From assembly GCA_003489165.1 (NCBI GenBank), contig DNJG01000063.1:12495-26794 (forward strand): 14,300 bases of DNA, in the 5' to 3' direction. A model generated the notes under the pieces. The model searched no databases. It saw only the letters and a program-made list of their open reading frames with translations, and was not told the DNA's origin. Made by a program: the position numbers and the translations under genes. This stretch comes from Nitrospinota bacterium. GTDB lineage: Bacteria > Nitrospinota > Nitrospinia > UBA9942. This document shows positions 1-10,103 of this stretch, piece after piece. Numbering within the stretch: the first letter of the stretch is position 1; each line of letters begins with the position of its first letter.

Positions 1-696
1 GATATTGTCCCATATTTGAGGCCTGACGGTAAGTCTCAGGTTACAGTGGAATATGTTGATGGAAAGCCTGTGAGGGTAGATACAGTAGTTATATCCACCC
101 AGCACAGTCCTGATGTAACTTTGAAAGAGATTAAGGAGGATATGATAGAAAAGGTTATAAAGCCTGTCATTCCACATAAACTCCTGAATGAGGAAAAGAT
201 AAAATATCATATAAATCCTACAGGAAGATTTGTTGTGGGCGGTCCGATGGGGGACTGCGGGCTCACTGGCAGAAAGATTATAGTTGATACATACGGAGGG
301 GTAGGCAGCCACGGAGGCGGCGCATTTTCAGGAAAAGACCCCTCAAAGGTGGACAGGTCGGCATCTTATATGGCAAGATATGTAGCAAAGAACCTGGTAG
401 CCTCAGGGATAGCAGATAGATGCGAGGTTCAGATAGCCTATGCCATCGGTGTTGCTGAGCCGGTGTCAATCATGATTGACCCATTTAAGACAGAGAAGAT
501 TCCGCTAAAGAGGATAAATGAGATTGTGAGGGAATTTTTTGACATGAGGCCGTCAAAGATTATAAAGCATCTAAATCTGAGAAGGCCGATATACAGGAAG
601 ACTGCCGCCTATGGCCATTTTGGGAGGGAACTGCCTGAGTTTACATGGGAGAAGACTGACAAGGCTGATGCACTAAGAAAGGCAGCAGGACTATAA
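1..696 (+). CDS. metK: S-adenosylmethionine synthetase, 3' part (5' end outside window)
   Basis: Methionine adenosyltransferase makes S-adenosylmethionine from ATP and L-methionine in the cytoplasm. The reading frame is open from base 1 (first residues [14 protein letters not shown]), so the gene starts upstream and this is roughly the C-terminal 230 residues of a protein normally near 390. Visible family signatures are [12 protein letters not shown], the [13 protein letters not shown] block followed by IIVDTYGG (bases ~238-300), and the GGGAFSGKD phosphate/K+-binding signature (bases ~313-339), followed by [11 protein letters not shown]. The usual alanine in GGPxGDAGLTG is Cys here, a mild substitution. 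The TAA stop is at 694-696. ahcY follows 80 bases downstream on the same strand, an arrangement that fits the methyl cycle. The family call is essentially certain; only the missing 5' end is unknown. Confidence 0.97.
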   Translation, partial: DIVPYLRPDGKSQVTVEYVDGKPVRVDTVVISTQHSPDVTLKEIKEDMIEKVIKPVIPHKLLNEEKIKYHINPTGRFVVGGPMGDCGLTGRKIIVDTYGGVGSHGGGAFSGKDPSKVDRSASYMARYVAKNLVASGIADRCEVQIAYAIGVAEPVSIMIDPFKTEKIPLKRINEIVREFFDMRPSKIIKHLNLRRPIYRKTAAYGHFGRELPEFTWEKTDKADALRKAAGL

Positions 697-702
697 AAAT
701 AT

Positions 703-2069
<1,367 letters not shown>

Positions 2070-2073
2070 CAAA

Positions 2074-2161
2074 GAGTTAAGGAGTTAAAGAGTTATGGGG
2101 TTAGGGAGTTAGAGAATCAGAGAACTCCTCTACTCCTTAACTCCTCCACTTTTTAACTCAA
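2074..2161. repeat. Degenerate octamer array with palindromic second half (ahcY-SPOR spacer)
   Basis: Eleven consecutive 8-base units fill the spacer in perfect phase. Five resemble GAGTTANN (GAGTTAAG at 2074, GAGTTAAA at 2082, GAGTTATG at 2090, GGGTTAGG at 2098, GAGTTAGA at 2106). A GAATCAGA unit turns the array, and reverse-complement units follow (GAACTCCT 2122, CTACTCCT 2130, TAACTCCT 2138, CCACTTTT 2146, TAACTCAA 2154). GAGTTAAGGAGT (2074-2085) pairs perfectly with ACTCCTTAACTC (2132-2143). The array begins 5 bases after the ahcY stop and ends at the Shine-Dalgarno of the next gene. It has the same architecture as the heptamer array upstream of ahcY but a different word and period. Confidence 0.87.
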
Positions 2162-2174
2162 AAAGGGAGGGTTT

Positions 2175-2948
2175 ATGCCAGAGGAAAAGGATGATGAGTT
2201 GGAGGATTTTGAAAAGGAATTACTCAATAAGGCAGAGGCAGCCGGGGGATCAAAGAAGAAAGCTGTAATGCTTCTTGTAGTTATAATTATATTGGGAGGT
2301 GTATTTGTTGGAATTAAATACCTCTCTTCATTCAAGAAACCTGCTGAAAAAGTAGAGATTGTTCAGCCGCCACCTGCTCCCGAAAAAGAGGTATTGACGG
2401 TAGAGGAGACCCCTTCACCTCCGCCGCCTGAAGTAAAAGAGGCTCCTGTTGTTGAAGCCCCTCCTCCTTCAGAAAAGAAATATACTGTTCAGGTTGGAAC
2501 TTATATATATAAAAGTAGTATGGATGCTGTATTAAAGGATATAAGAGAAAAGGGTTTTACCCCTTTCGAAAAAAGGGGAATATCAGAGATTTCTGCATAT
2601 CAGGTTGATGTAGGCGAATTTCAGAATGCAGAAGAAGTAAGGAATATAGTCAAAAAACTTGTAACAAATGATATAGAGGTGAAGTTTAAGATTATCTCTC
2701 CCGGCTTATATACACTTTCGGCTGGTGTATTTTATGATAAGCAAAGGGCTGAAGAGTTCAAGAATACATTAGTTGAAAAAGGGTATCCAGCAAATGTTGT
2801 TGAAGAGAAGAAAAAGAGAAAGGTATATATACTGAGGATGGGCGATTTTGATGATTACAAGGGAGCAAAAGATACCAGTAGTACACTTGCAGATAAGGGT
2901 ATAAATTCTATTGTAGTAAAATTGCCCGAAACCGTTAAGACAAACTGA
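2175..2948 (+). CDS. Membrane-anchored SPOR-domain protein, two SPOR-like repeats
   Basis: A 257-residue protein with bitopic inner-membrane topology. It has a short acidic cytoplasmic N-terminus (1-27), one membrane segment (about 29-47, [20 protein letters not shown]), a Pro/Glu-rich linker (about 60-100, with PPPAPE, SPPPPE and APPPSE), and a periplasmic C-terminal region. That region holds two SPOR-like units: one beginning [10 protein letters not shown] (102 to ~172) and one beginning [11 protein letters not shown] (177 to ~250). SPOR domains bind denuded peptidoglycan glycans at division septa in proteins such as FtsN and DedD, so a role in cell-envelope or division biology is likely, but the exact partner is unknown. 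The ATG at 2175 has a near-perfect GGGAGG Shine-Dalgarno (2165-2170). It lies 105 bases after ahcY. It is not obviously an FtsN orthologue: sequence outside the SPOR units is generic. Confidence 0.85.
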   Translation: MPEEKDDELEDFEKELLNKAEAAGGSKKKAVMLLVVIIILGGVFVGIKYLSSFKKPAEKVEIVQPPPAPEKEVLTVEETPSPPPPEVKEAPVVEAPPPSEKKYTVQVGTYIYKSSMDAVLKDIREKGFTPFEKRGISEISAYQVDVGEFQNAEEVRNIVKKLVTNDIEVKFKIISPGLYTLSAGVFYDKQRAEEFKNTLVEKGYPANVVEEKKKRKVYILRMGDFDDYKGAKDTSSTLADKGINSIVVKLPETVKTN

Positions 2949-2965
2949 ACAAAATCCTGATTTTA

Positions 2966-3046
2966 GCCACAGAGACACAGAGGCACAGAGAAAAATATAA
3001 ATATTTTAAAAAGTTTTTAATATCTCTGTGTCTCCGTGCCTATGGC
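2966..3046. repeat. Octamer ACACAGAG array / imperfect palindrome before tRNA-Leu
   Basis: The left arm holds three in-phase octamers: CCACAGAG (2967-2974), ACACAGAG (2975-2982) and GCACAGAG (2983-2990). The right arm holds CTCTGTGT (3024-3031), CTCCGTGC (3032-3039) and CTATGGC (3040-3046). The arms are imperfect reverse complements separated by a 33-base A/T-only-like core apart from one G. This is a third example of the periodic palindrome architecture in the window. Sequences of the CCACAGAGNCACAGAG type are, to my knowledge, common in intergenic regions of several bacterial phyla, but no function is established. It separates the SPOR gene from the tRNA and ends 13 bases before the mature tRNA 5' end. 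Confidence 0.83.
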
Positions 3047-3059
3047 AGATTTTATAATT

Positions 3060-3144
<85 letters not shown>

Positions 3145-3159
3145 TATAAGTTAATCCTT

Positions 3160-5601
3160 TCATAATCTCTCCTCATATTCTTTAGAAAGCATCAGAAAGC
3201 CTCCGGAGTATGCTACTGCTGATAGGATAAGTGCAGTCTTAAATCCAAAAGTCAGGGCTATTATTATAACAAGGATAGAACTTACCACAGAGGAGCATCC
3301 GTTGATGCACCATGCCCACGGTATTATTTTGGTATTATATCTCTCCAAGAGTTTTATGCCTGTCGGAAACGGTATCCCCATAAAAAATCCAAGTGGAAAT
3401 AGAAGGATAAATGAAAGAGTCTGCCGATAGATAATAGATTCAAATAATATTCTATTAAATAGATAGGGGAGAAGAATGGAGTATATGATAATCAATCCGC
3501 ATAAGATTATTAGGAAAAATTTGAATTTGCGGATTATAATTTCATATCCCTTATCCCTGAAATACCTCCCTGAGAGATAACTCCCCGTCCCTGAGGAAAT
3601 TAAGATGGTAAAGAGGACAGTTGTTATTGAATAGACAGGATGCCCTAAAAATAGTATAAACTGCTGTATCATGCTTATCTCGGCAAACATAAAGCCTATC
3701 CCAATCAATAGAAAATAGAGGAGGAAAGAAATATCCTTCATCTTAAATATTTCTAAGTTTATTTTTCTTAGAAATAATAAAGGAAGAATTATAAATACAA
3801 TACTTACAACCAATGCCTGAATAAAGACAACAGGGATAAGATACCCTCCCTCAAAAAATGGCTGCCACTTTCTTCCAAATGTATTATATGTCTCAGCTAT
3901 TGTATTCCACTTGAAAAAGTGGTGAAAAAATGGTCTGTCATCAATAACAGGTGTTACATCAAAAATATAATTATTAAAAAAATTTTTCCTCTCATCAGGA
4001 TTAAATATCTTTGTTAACAGATTAAAATATAAAGGCTCCTGAAATCTATTATAAATATTAGTCTCTTCCTTTTTTATGCCGGGATAGTATTCAATGTCAA
4101 AATGTCTCTCTTTACAAAAATCCTTAATCTTATTAATATCATCACTGTTTAATTCACCTTTTTTAATTATAATTGTGATTGTCCCCCATGTTCTTACAAC
4201 AGATATATGTTTTTCGGGTGATATAATCCCCATCTCCTCAAGTGTCTTTATGGCTGTACTGACAACCTTAAGCTCATGTCTCGGCGGCGGGAGCAGATAG
4301 AGAGTAATTGTAAGGATTCCATTTTCATTAAGGTGTTCAATATAGTCTCTGAATGCCTCAACTGTAAATCTGTAGTCCTCTGTCAATCCGTATATGCCTG
4401 TAGATGATGAGGCAAATGCATCGCCTGGTGAAATCTGAATAATGTCATATCTGTTTTTTGACTGCCGTATAAAAGTCCTCCCGTCTCCCGATTTAATACC
4501 TATTTTTTCTTTATCATAGATTCCTCCTGAAAATTCTCTATAATCATTTTTTACAATCTCGGTAAGGAGCGGGTAAAATTCTACAGATTCGATATTAGTT
4601 GCTCCATGGTATATTGCAGAAAGCATATCCAGCCCGCCTCTCGGGTCAAATATGAGGATATTATCGGGCTTAATAAGATAATACGGCATAGCAGATGGCA
4701 GATAATCTGTGAATGCTATCTCATCTTTATTGCCAGTGAATCTCGTAACTGCATTCAGGCTGCCGCCATCTACAGTAAGCCCGAGCTGTTCAGGCAGTTC
4801 CCCCTGAAACTTAAGGCTTAAGCCCGGGGCAAATCTCACAGCCCCGCTCTTTATCACATCTACCCTTGATATGGAGTCCCATTTTGTTTTTATAGTTTTT
4901 GCATCAGGATAGCGGAGTGCAGAGGAGAGTCCTTTATATGGTGATATGGCAATCTCCATAAATGTTGGGGAGAAAATTATAATTGATAGCGGGATGGCAA
5001 TGAGAAAGAAACGATATGGAACCCCCTTTTTTTTTAGATAGAAAAAGGCTGATGCGAGTATTCCTGAAATTGACGCTACTGCAACAGCATTTGATGCACC
5101 AAACAGGAAAAATATAAATAGTGAAATGATACACCCGCTTCCAGCACCCAGAAGGTCGGAGAAATATATCCTATGCACCTTTTCACTGAACTTGGATATG
5201 GCAATAGATATGGTCATCCCTGAGAAAAAGAATGGAATGGAAAAGAGGATGTAATAAAATAAGATATAGATTATCTGCATAGAGTCCCATGCAATCTTAA
5301 TCGGGTCAAAGGCTATCTGGTTTGAAATGATGTATGCCAATGGCGAAGATATGGCAAAAAGGAGGGCAGAATTTGATAAAAGGGTGTAAGTATCTCTCTT
5401 TAAAATAGATGGAAAGAGCATAAGGAATGTCCCGCTAATACCGTATCCGAGTAATGCCATGCTTACCACCATAAATGCAAAGTGATACCACTGTGCAATA
5501 GAAAAAATCCTTGTCAAGGATATTTCAAAGAGAAGGGTTGAAAGAGAGGTAAGATATATCCCAATATATAAAAAATTAGATTCTCTGGAGAGGTATTTCA
5601 T
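3160..5601 (-). CDS. Multi-pass membrane protein with spermidine-synthase-like (SAM-fold) core
   Basis: An 813-residue protein with three parts. The N-terminal membrane block (1-~215) has about seven hydrophobic helices, starting FLYIGIYLTSLSTLLFEISL. A soluble Rossmann-like domain (about 225-570) follows, then a second membrane block (about 575-810) containing FAEISMIQQFILFLGHPVYS, FFMGIPFPTGIKLL and WCINGCSS. This matches the family of membrane proteins annotated as spermine/spermidine-synthase-like. In the soluble core the usual glycine-rich GxGGG is FDPRGG (318-323), the ExNP acidic position is EFYP (341-344), GDGRTF lies at 372-377 and YDIIQIS at 385-391. The SAM-like pocket is therefore only partly conserved, and polyamine synthesis should not be assumed. 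The start at 5601 lacks a clear Shine-Dalgarno; a TATAAT-like box on this strand (5635-5640) lies upstream. Its 3' end faces tRNA-Leu only 15 bases away. Confidence 0.75.
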   Translation of the reverse strand: MKYLSRESNFLYIGIYLTSLSTLLFEISLTRIFSIAQWYHFAFMVVSMALLGYGISGTFLMLFPSILKRDTYTLLSNSALLFAISSPLAYIISNQIAFDPIKIAWDSMQIIYILFYYILFSIPFFFSGMTISIAISKFSEKVHRIYFSDLLGAGSGCIISLFIFFLFGASNAVAVASISGILASAFFYLKKKGVPYRFFLIAIPLSIIIFSPTFMEIAISPYKGLSSALRYPDAKTIKTKWDSISRVDVIKSGAVRFAPGLSLKFQGELPEQLGLTVDGGSLNAVTRFTGNKDEIAFTDYLPSAMPYYLIKPDNILIFDPRGGLDMLSAIYHGATNIESVEFYPLLTEIVKNDYREFSGGIYDKEKIGIKSGDGRTFIRQSKNRYDIIQISPGDAFASSSTGIYGLTEDYRFTVEAFRDYIEHLNENGILTITLYLLPPPRHELKVVSTAIKTLEEMGIISPEKHISVVRTWGTITIIIKKGELNSDDINKIKDFCKERHFDIEYYPGIKKEETNIYNRFQEPLYFNLLTKIFNPDERKNFFNNYIFDVTPVIDDRPFFHHFFKWNTIAETYNTFGRKWQPFFEGGYLIPVVFIQALVVSIVFIILPLLFLRKINLEIFKMKDISFLLYFLLIGIGFMFAEISMIQQFILFLGHPVYSITTVLFTILISSGTGSYLSGRYFRDKGYEIIIRKFKFFLIILCGLIIIYSILLPYLFNRILFESIIYRQTLSFILLFPLGFFMGIPFPTGIKLLERYNTKIIPWAWCINGCSSVVSSILVIIIALTFGFKTALILSAVAYSGGFLMLSKEYEERL

Positions 5602-5668
5602 AATGAATCATGGGCTGCAGATTATGTGAATACAATTATACTATATAATCCACAATTCTTGATTATTA

Positions 5669-5697
5669 TTGACGGGGATATTTGTTTGGTTTAATTT
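5669..5697 (+). promoter_or_regulatory. Possible apbE promoter (TTGACG-17-TAATTT)
   Basis: TTGACG (5669-5674) is five of six to the sigma70 -35 consensus and is followed after 17 bases by TAATTT (5692-5697), a weak -10 of TANNNT form. Initiation would fall at or next to the ATG at 5704, which has no properly spaced Shine-Dalgarno, so a leaderless transcript is possible. The -10 match is poor, so this is tentative. Confidence 0.3.
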
Positions 5698-5703
5698 AAG
5701 GAT

Positions 5704-6771
5704 ATGTATAAAAAGAACCCAGAATTCAGAATTCCGGGGCACCCATCCTGTGGATGGGTCGCAGAATTTAGAATTTTAAAAATCTTTACCCTATTGTCAA
5801 TTGCCGGTCTTCTATCTCTGATGTTTGTATTAAAATCAGTGGCTGAGAATCCAAAAAAGAGGTTTAGTGGGACAAGGCTGCTTATGGGGACAACGGTTGA
5901 AGTTATTATAGTTGATGATAATGAAAAGGTTGCCAGAAAAGCTATAAATGATGCCTTTTCTGCAATGGAGCGGATTGACAGACTTATGAGCAATTTTAAG
6001 GAGGATAGCGATATCTCAAAGATAAACAGGGGCGCCGGGATTGAAGATGTGGCAGTTGATGGAGATGTGATAGAGGTTATCAGGAAATCTATATACTATA
6101 GTGAAATATCTGATGGCGCCTTTGATATAACCGTGGGAGGGGCGGAAGAACTTTACGATTTTGGAAATGGAGGCAAACTTCCTGAAGAGCATAAATTTAA
6201 GAATGCTGTTAAAGATATTGGATATAAGAATATCAGAGTTAAGGGAAATACTATTCATTTTTTCAAAAAGGGAACAAAACTTGATTTAGGAGGGATTGCG
6301 GCAGGATATGCAGTTGATAAAGGGATAGAGGCGATCAAAATGTGTGGGATAAATAATGCCCTTATTAATGCCGGCGGTGATATAAGGGCGATTGGCGAGA
6401 GTGAGAATGGTCAATGGAAGGTAGGGGTATTACATCCGAGAGAGGATGACAGACTCAAAGATACCTTATTACTTAAGAATCTCTCTGTGGCAACATCAGG
6501 CGACTATAGAAAATATTTTATTTCAGGAGGAAAGAGATATCATCATATTTTAAATCCGACTACAGGACTGTCTACGGAAGGGATTCAAAGTGTGACTGTG
6601 GTTGCACCCCTTGCAGTTGATGCCGATGCCCTTTCAACTGCCGTATTTGTTCTGGGAAAAAAAAGAGGGATGGAATTAATAGAGAGGTTAAAGGATGTTG
6701 AAGGGATTATAATAGATTCAGATGGAAAAGTCATATATTCCTCAGGTATCAATAAATATATTTTACACTGA
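5704..6771 (+). CDS. apbE: FAD:protein FMN transferase (ApbE family), N-terminal membrane anchor
   Basis: ApbE enzymes attach FMN covalently to a Ser/Thr of electron-transport proteins such as RnfG/NqrC subunits, usually outside the inner membrane. All core motifs are present: MGTTVEV (61-67), DGAFDITVG (137-145), LDLGGIAAGYAVD (193-205), NAGGDIRAIG (222-231), ATSGDYRKYF (263-272), HHILNPTTG (280-288) and DADALSTAVFVLG (306-318, Mg-binding region). A hydrophobic segment (about 27-43) looks like a signal anchor; there is no lipobox Cys. The first 25 residues (NPEFRIPGHPSCGWVAEFRI) are encoded by a repeat-hairpin element, so the true start is uncertain. Candidates are ATG 5704 (no spaced Shine-Dalgarno), TTG 5794 or ATG 5821, the last of which would remove most of the anchor. 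No Rnf or Nqr target gene is in the window, so the partner is unknown. Confidence 0.93.
   Translation: MYKKNPEFRIPGHPSCGWVAEFRILKIFTLLSIAGLLSLMFVLKSVAENPKKRFSGTRLLMGTTVEVIIVDDNEKVARKAINDAFSAMERIDRLMSNFKEDSDISKINRGAGIEDVAVDGDVIEVIRKSIYYSEISDGAFDITVGGAEELYDFGNGGKLPEEHKFKNAVKDIGYKNIRVKGNTIHFFKKGTKLDLGGIAAGYAVDKGIEAIKMCGINNALINAGGDIRAIGESENGQWKVGVLHPREDDRLKDTLLLKNLSVATSGDYRKYFISGGKRYHHILNPTTGLSTEGIQSVTVVAPLAVDADALSTAVFVLGKKRGMELIERLKDVEGIIIDSDGKVIYSSGINKYILH
5720..5775. repeat. Heptamer CAGAATT / ACCCATCC hairpin element inside the apbE 5' end
   Basis: CAGAATT occurs at 5720-5726 and 5727-5733. A perfect 8-bp hairpin follows, ACCCATCC (5741-5748) and GGATGGGT (5752-5759) around a TGT loop, and then CAGAATT (5762-5768) and TAGAATT (5769-5775). 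The arrangement is heptamer pair, G/C-rich hairpin, heptamer pair. It lies in the first 24 codons of apbE, where it encodes EFRI twice around a GHPSCGW loop, and it does not break the frame. Confidence 0.8.
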
Positions 6772-6796
6772 TAATATAGGAGGCTTATTTAAACAC

Positions 6797-6825
6797 TTGA
6801 CAAAGTGCCGTAGATAAAATAAAGT
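6797..6825 (+). promoter_or_regulatory. Sigma70-type promoter for tRNA-fMet
   Basis: A perfect TTGACA -35 box (6797-6802) is followed after 17 bases by TAAAGT (6820-6825, four of six). The predicted start near 6832 lies a few bases before the mature tRNA 5' end at 6836, as is common for stable RNA genes. A TATATT at 6826-6831 is an alternative -10 but would give a 23-base spacer. Confidence 0.6.
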
Positions 6826-6835
6826 TATATTATAC

Positions 6836-6912
<77 letters not shown>

Positions 6913-6985
6913 AAGTCAAGTATCTCCAGAGATTTTAAAAAAAACAAGGCTCTTCGTGGTGGTTATTGTTCAATGGTCAGTATTT

Positions 6986-7004
6986 AAAAACCGAATGGTT
7001 TTTT
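6986..7004. terminator. Possible bidirectional terminator between tRNA-fMet and uvrA
   Basis: AAAAACC (6986-6992) and GGTTTTT (6997-7003) form a 7-bp stem around a GAAT loop, followed by a T-run on the plus strand and, read from the other strand, also flanked by a T-rich end. It sits in the convergent gap, 7 bases from the uvrA stop. Only two G-C pairs, so stability is low. Confidence 0.4.
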
Positions 7005-7010
7005 ATACTT

Positions 7011-9860
7011 TTACGGCTTATTGATTACTGTTTTTAAAAAATGTCCTGTATACGACCTCGGATTTTTTACTACCTCCTCAGGGGTTCCAGATGTAACAAT
7101 CTCACCGCCAGAATCACCGCCCTCCGGACCGAGGTCTATAATATGGTCTGCCGTTTTTATCACATCAAGATTATGTTCAATCACCACTACAGTATTTCCT
7201 GCGTCGGTCAGGCTGTTTAATACATCAAGAAGTTTCTGTATGTCTGCGAAGTGAAGCCCTGTCGTCGGCTCGTCCAGTATATACAATGTTCTCCCTGTGC
7301 TTCTCTTTGAAAGCTCTTTAGAAAGCTTTACCCTCTGTGCCTCACCGCCTGAAAGGGTTGTGGCAGCCTGTCCGAGCTTTATGTAATCCAGCCCCACATC
7401 AGAAACAGTCTGGAGTTTGGATTTTATTGAAGGGATATTTTCAAAAAATATTAATGCCTCGCTGACTGTCATATCAAGGACATCTGCTATATTCTTCCCT
7501 TTATATTGTATATCAAGTGTCTCCCTGTTAAATCTCTTTCCCTTACAGACCTCGCATGTGACATATATATCAGGCAGGAAGTGCATCTCTATCTTTATAA
7601 TCCCGTCGCCTGCACACGCCTCACACCTGCCCCCCTTGACATTGAAGCTGAACCTCCCCGCCTTGTAGCCCCTCTTTCTTGATTCAGGAAGCTGTGCGAA
7701 GAGGTCTCTTATGAGATTAAATACACCTGTGTATGTTGCAGGATTGGAGCGGGGTGTCCGTCCTATCGGGGATTGGTCTATGTCTATCACCTTGTCTATA
7801 AATTCAATCCCTTTAATTTCTGAAAACCTCCCCGGTTTTTCTGTGGACTTCCAAAAGACCTGTGCAAGTGCCTTATAGAGTATGTCAATAATAAGGGTGC
7901 TCTTGCCTGAACCTGACACACCTGTAATACATGTGAATAAACCAAGGGGTATTGATACATCTATGTTTTTGAGATTATTCTGGGATGCACCGAGAATCTT
8001 TAGATGGTCGCTGTTGCCATTTCTCCTTTTCTTCGGAACTGGTATTGACAGGGCATCAGAGAGGTATCGCCCTGTCAGTGAAGCCTTATCTGATAAAATC
8101 TCTTTTGGAGAGCCGCAGGCAACTACACTGCCGCCGTGAACCCCTGCACCGGGACCAAGGTCAATTATATAATCCGCAAGTAATATTGTATCCCTGTCAT
8201 GCTCTACCACAATAACCGTATTCCCTATATCCCTCAACCTTATAAGTGTATCAAGGAGTCTCTTATTGTCCCTCTGATGAAGACCTATACTCGGCTCATC
8301 AAGAATATATAAGACACCCATGAGGCTTGAGCCGATTTGGGTTGCGAGCCTGATTCTCTGCCCTTCACCGCCTGAAAGCGTTGCAGATGTCCTGTTAAGT
8401 GTGAGGTAATCAAGCCCTACATCCTTCATAAATCCGAGCCTCTCCTTTATCTCCTTCAATATCCTTCTTGCAATTGTCCACTCCTGTTCTGTAAGGGAGA
8501 GGGAATTAAAAAAATCTATTGTCTCTCGGACAGAGAGGGCTGTAAGCTCCATTATGGATTTCCCCCCTACCTTTATTGACAGACTCTCAGGCTTGAGCCT
8601 TGCCCCCTTACAGGCAGGGCATGGAGTCATGCTCATATACTCCTGAATCTCCTCCCTTATGTATTCGGATTCCGTCTCCTTATATCTCCTCTCCAAATCA
8701 GGTATTACACCCTCAAACTCCCTATGATAGAAGTGCCTTCGGTTGTCCCTCTCATAGAAGAACTTTATCTGTTCATCCCCTGAACCGTATAGGATAATAT
8801 CCTGAATCTTTTTATTCCCGATTGAGGCCTTCGGGGACAGGTCTAAATCCATGAATGGAGTATCAAGGCTGAATCCGTAGTGGTCGGACAGACACTGGAG
8901 CATCTGATAGAAATATACCGATGTCCTCTTTTCCCAGGGTTTAATTGCACCATCCCTCAAAGATATGCTTTTATCAGGGATAATGAGGTCTGCATCAATG
9001 TGCATATCAGTCCCAAGTCCGTCACACTCAGGGCAGGCACCATGAGGGCTGTTAAACGAGAACATGCGAGGTACAAGGTCAGGATAGCTTATATTGCAAT
9101 AAAGGCAGGCAAACTTTTCGCTAAAGAGAAGCTCATCTTTATCATCTACGGTTACAATGACAATCCCATCCGCCATCTTTAAGGCAAGCTCTATTGAATC
9201 AGCAAGCCTCCTCTCTATTCCCTCTTTTATAACAATCCTGTCAACGACAGCCTCAATTGTGTGCTTCTTATTCTTATCAAGCTCAATCTTCTCTGTAATC
9301 TCCCTCATCTTCCCATCTACTCTAACCCTTACAAACCCCTGTCGCTGCAGGTTCTCAAATTCTTTTCTGTATTCACCCTTTCTATCCCGGACAATCGGAG
9401 AGAGTATCTGAATCTTTGACTTCTCAGGGAGAGATTTCACCCTGTCAACAATCTGCTGGACTGTTTGAGATGCTATCGCCCTTCCGCATTTGTAACAATA
9501 GACCTTCCCTATACGGGCATAGAGCAGCCTCAGATAATCATAAATCTCTGTTACTGTGCCGACAGTTGAGCGGGGATTTTTACTTGTTGTCTTCTGCTCT
9601 ATAGAAATGGCAGGTGACAGCCCTTCTATATATTCAACATCAGGCTTCTCCATCTGCTCAAGGAATTGGCGGGCATAGGCAGAGAGAGATTCCACATACC
9701 TCCTCTGTCCCTCTGCATAGATTGTATCAAATGCGAGTGAGGATTTCCCTGAACCAGAAAGCCCTGTGATTACCACAAGCTTATCCCTCGGTATCTCTAA
9801 ATCTATATTCTTTAGATTATGCTCCTTCGCACCCTTTATGATGATTTTTTTGTTATTCAT
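7011..9860 (-). CDS. uvrA: Excinuclease ABC subunit A
   Basis: The damage-recognition ATPase of nucleotide excision repair; it works as a dimer with UvrB in the cytoplasm. It is full length, about 949 residues from ATG 9860 ([19 protein letters not shown]). Order of motifs (approximate residues counted from 9875): Walker A GLSGSGKS (38-45), CYKC (~125), zinc module CLYC with CPEC (~255-283), CPACKGARL (~418), ABC signature LSGGEGQR (~500), Walker [11 protein letters not shown] (~515-520), second Walker [10 protein letters not shown] (~650), zinc module CEACAGDG with CEVCKGKR (~750-775), LSGGEAQR (~838) and [10 protein letters not shown] (~860). All key residues look intact. The frame also extends upstream to a GTG at 9875, but that codon lies inside a repeat arm and the family N-terminus fits 9860. 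mazG lies upstream on the same strand across a repeat-filled spacer. Confidence 0.97.
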   Translation of the reverse strand: MNNKKIIIKGAKEHNLKNIDLEIPRDKLVVITGLSGSGKSSLAFDTIYAEGQRRYVESLSAYARQFLEQMEKPDVEYIEGLSPAISIEQKTTSKNPRSTVGTVTEIYDYLRLLYARIGKVYCYKCGRAIASQTVQQIVDRVKSLPEKSKIQILSPIVRDRKGEYRKEFENLQRQGFVRVRVDGKMREITEKIELDKNKKHTIEAVVDRIVIKEGIERRLADSIELALKMADGIVIVTVDDKDELLFSEKFACLYCNISYPDLVPRMFSFNSPHGACPECDGLGTDMHIDADLIIPDKSISLRDGAIKPWEKRTSVYFYQMLQCLSDHYGFSLDTPFMDLDLSPKASIGNKKIQDIILYGSGDEQIKFFYERDNRRHFYHREFEGVIPDLERRYKETESEYIREEIQEYMSMTPCPACKGARLKPESLSIKVGGKSIMELTALSVRETIDFFNSLSLTEQEWTIARRILKEIKERLGFMKDVGLDYLTLNRTSATLSGGEGQRIRLATQIGSSLMGVLYILDEPSIGLHQRDNKRLLDTLIRLRDIGNTVIVVEHDRDTILLADYIIDLGPGAGVHGGSVVACGSPKEILSDKASLTGRYLSDALSIPVPKKRRNGNSDHLKILGASQNNLKNIDVSIPLGLFTCITGVSGSGKSTLIIDILYKALAQVFWKSTEKPGRFSEIKGIEFIDKVIDIDQSPIGRTPRSNPATYTGVFNLIRDLFAQLPESRKRGYKAGRFSFNVKGGRCEACAGDGIIKIEMHFLPDIYVTCEVCKGKRFNRETLDIQYKGKNIADVLDMTVSEALIFFENIPSIKSKLQTVSDVGLDYIKLGQAATTLSGGEAQRVKLSKELSKRSTGRTLYILDEPTTGLHFADIQKLLDVLNSLTDAGNTVVVIEHNLDVIKTADHIIDLGPEGGDSGGEIVTSGTPEEVVKNPRSYTGHFLKTVINKP

Positions 9861-9870
9861 ACTTCTTTTT

Positions 9871-10103
9871 GCCACAGACTTTCACGGACTTAAATACATA
9901 ATAAAATTATAAGGAGAAAGGGAGAACAGGGGATAAAGAACAAAAAAGAATTAGGACACAGATTTACACTGATAAACACAGATTATTAAAATCTTTATCC
10001 TGACTTTTCTGTGTTCATCTGTGTCCAATATTTTTCTCCCTTTCCCAAATTTCCCCATTTCTCCTTAATCTTTTTGTTTTTTTGTCTGTGTAAGTCTGTG
10101 GCT
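9871..10103. repeat. Three nested periodic palindromes filling the uvrA-mazG spacer
   Basis: Outer layer: GCCACAGACTTTCACGGAC (9871-9889) and GTCTGTGTAAGTCTGTGGC (10084-10102) are reverse complements at 17 of 19 positions and made of decamers (CACAGACTTT and CACGGACTTA; GTCTGTGTAA and GTCTGTGGCT). Middle layer: purine-rich units of about 9 bases (AAGGAGAAA at 9911, GGGAGAACA, GGGGATAAA) face pyrimidine-rich units (10031-10070). GAAAGGGAGAA (9916-9926) pairs with TTCTCCCTTTC (10034-10044), and AAGGAGAAA (9911-9919) with TTTCTCCTT (10058-10066). Inner layer: decamers ACACAGATTT (9956), ACACTGATAA (9966) and ACACAGATTA (9976) face TCTGTGTTCA (10008) and TCTGTGTCCA (10018). No ORF or RNA gene is recognisable here. 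The array touches the mazG stop codon and an in-frame GTG upstream of uvrA. Confidence 0.87.

Noticed and set aside
2544..2580. GGG/CCCC/GGGG runs in the SPOR gene that could form hairpins
   Set aside because: The encoded residues ([14 protein letters not shown]) fit a normal SPOR domain with no extra length, so it does not look like an inserted palindrome.
3053..3058. TATAAT directly upstream of tRNA-Leu
   Set aside because: It lies only 2 bases before the mature 5' end, so a promoter using it would start inside the tRNA. It is most likely chance in AT-rich sequence.
9861..10101. Small RNA or hidden gene between mazG and uvrA
   Set aside because: The whole stretch is accounted for by nested repeats; no promoter-terminator pair and no open frame with coding character was seen.
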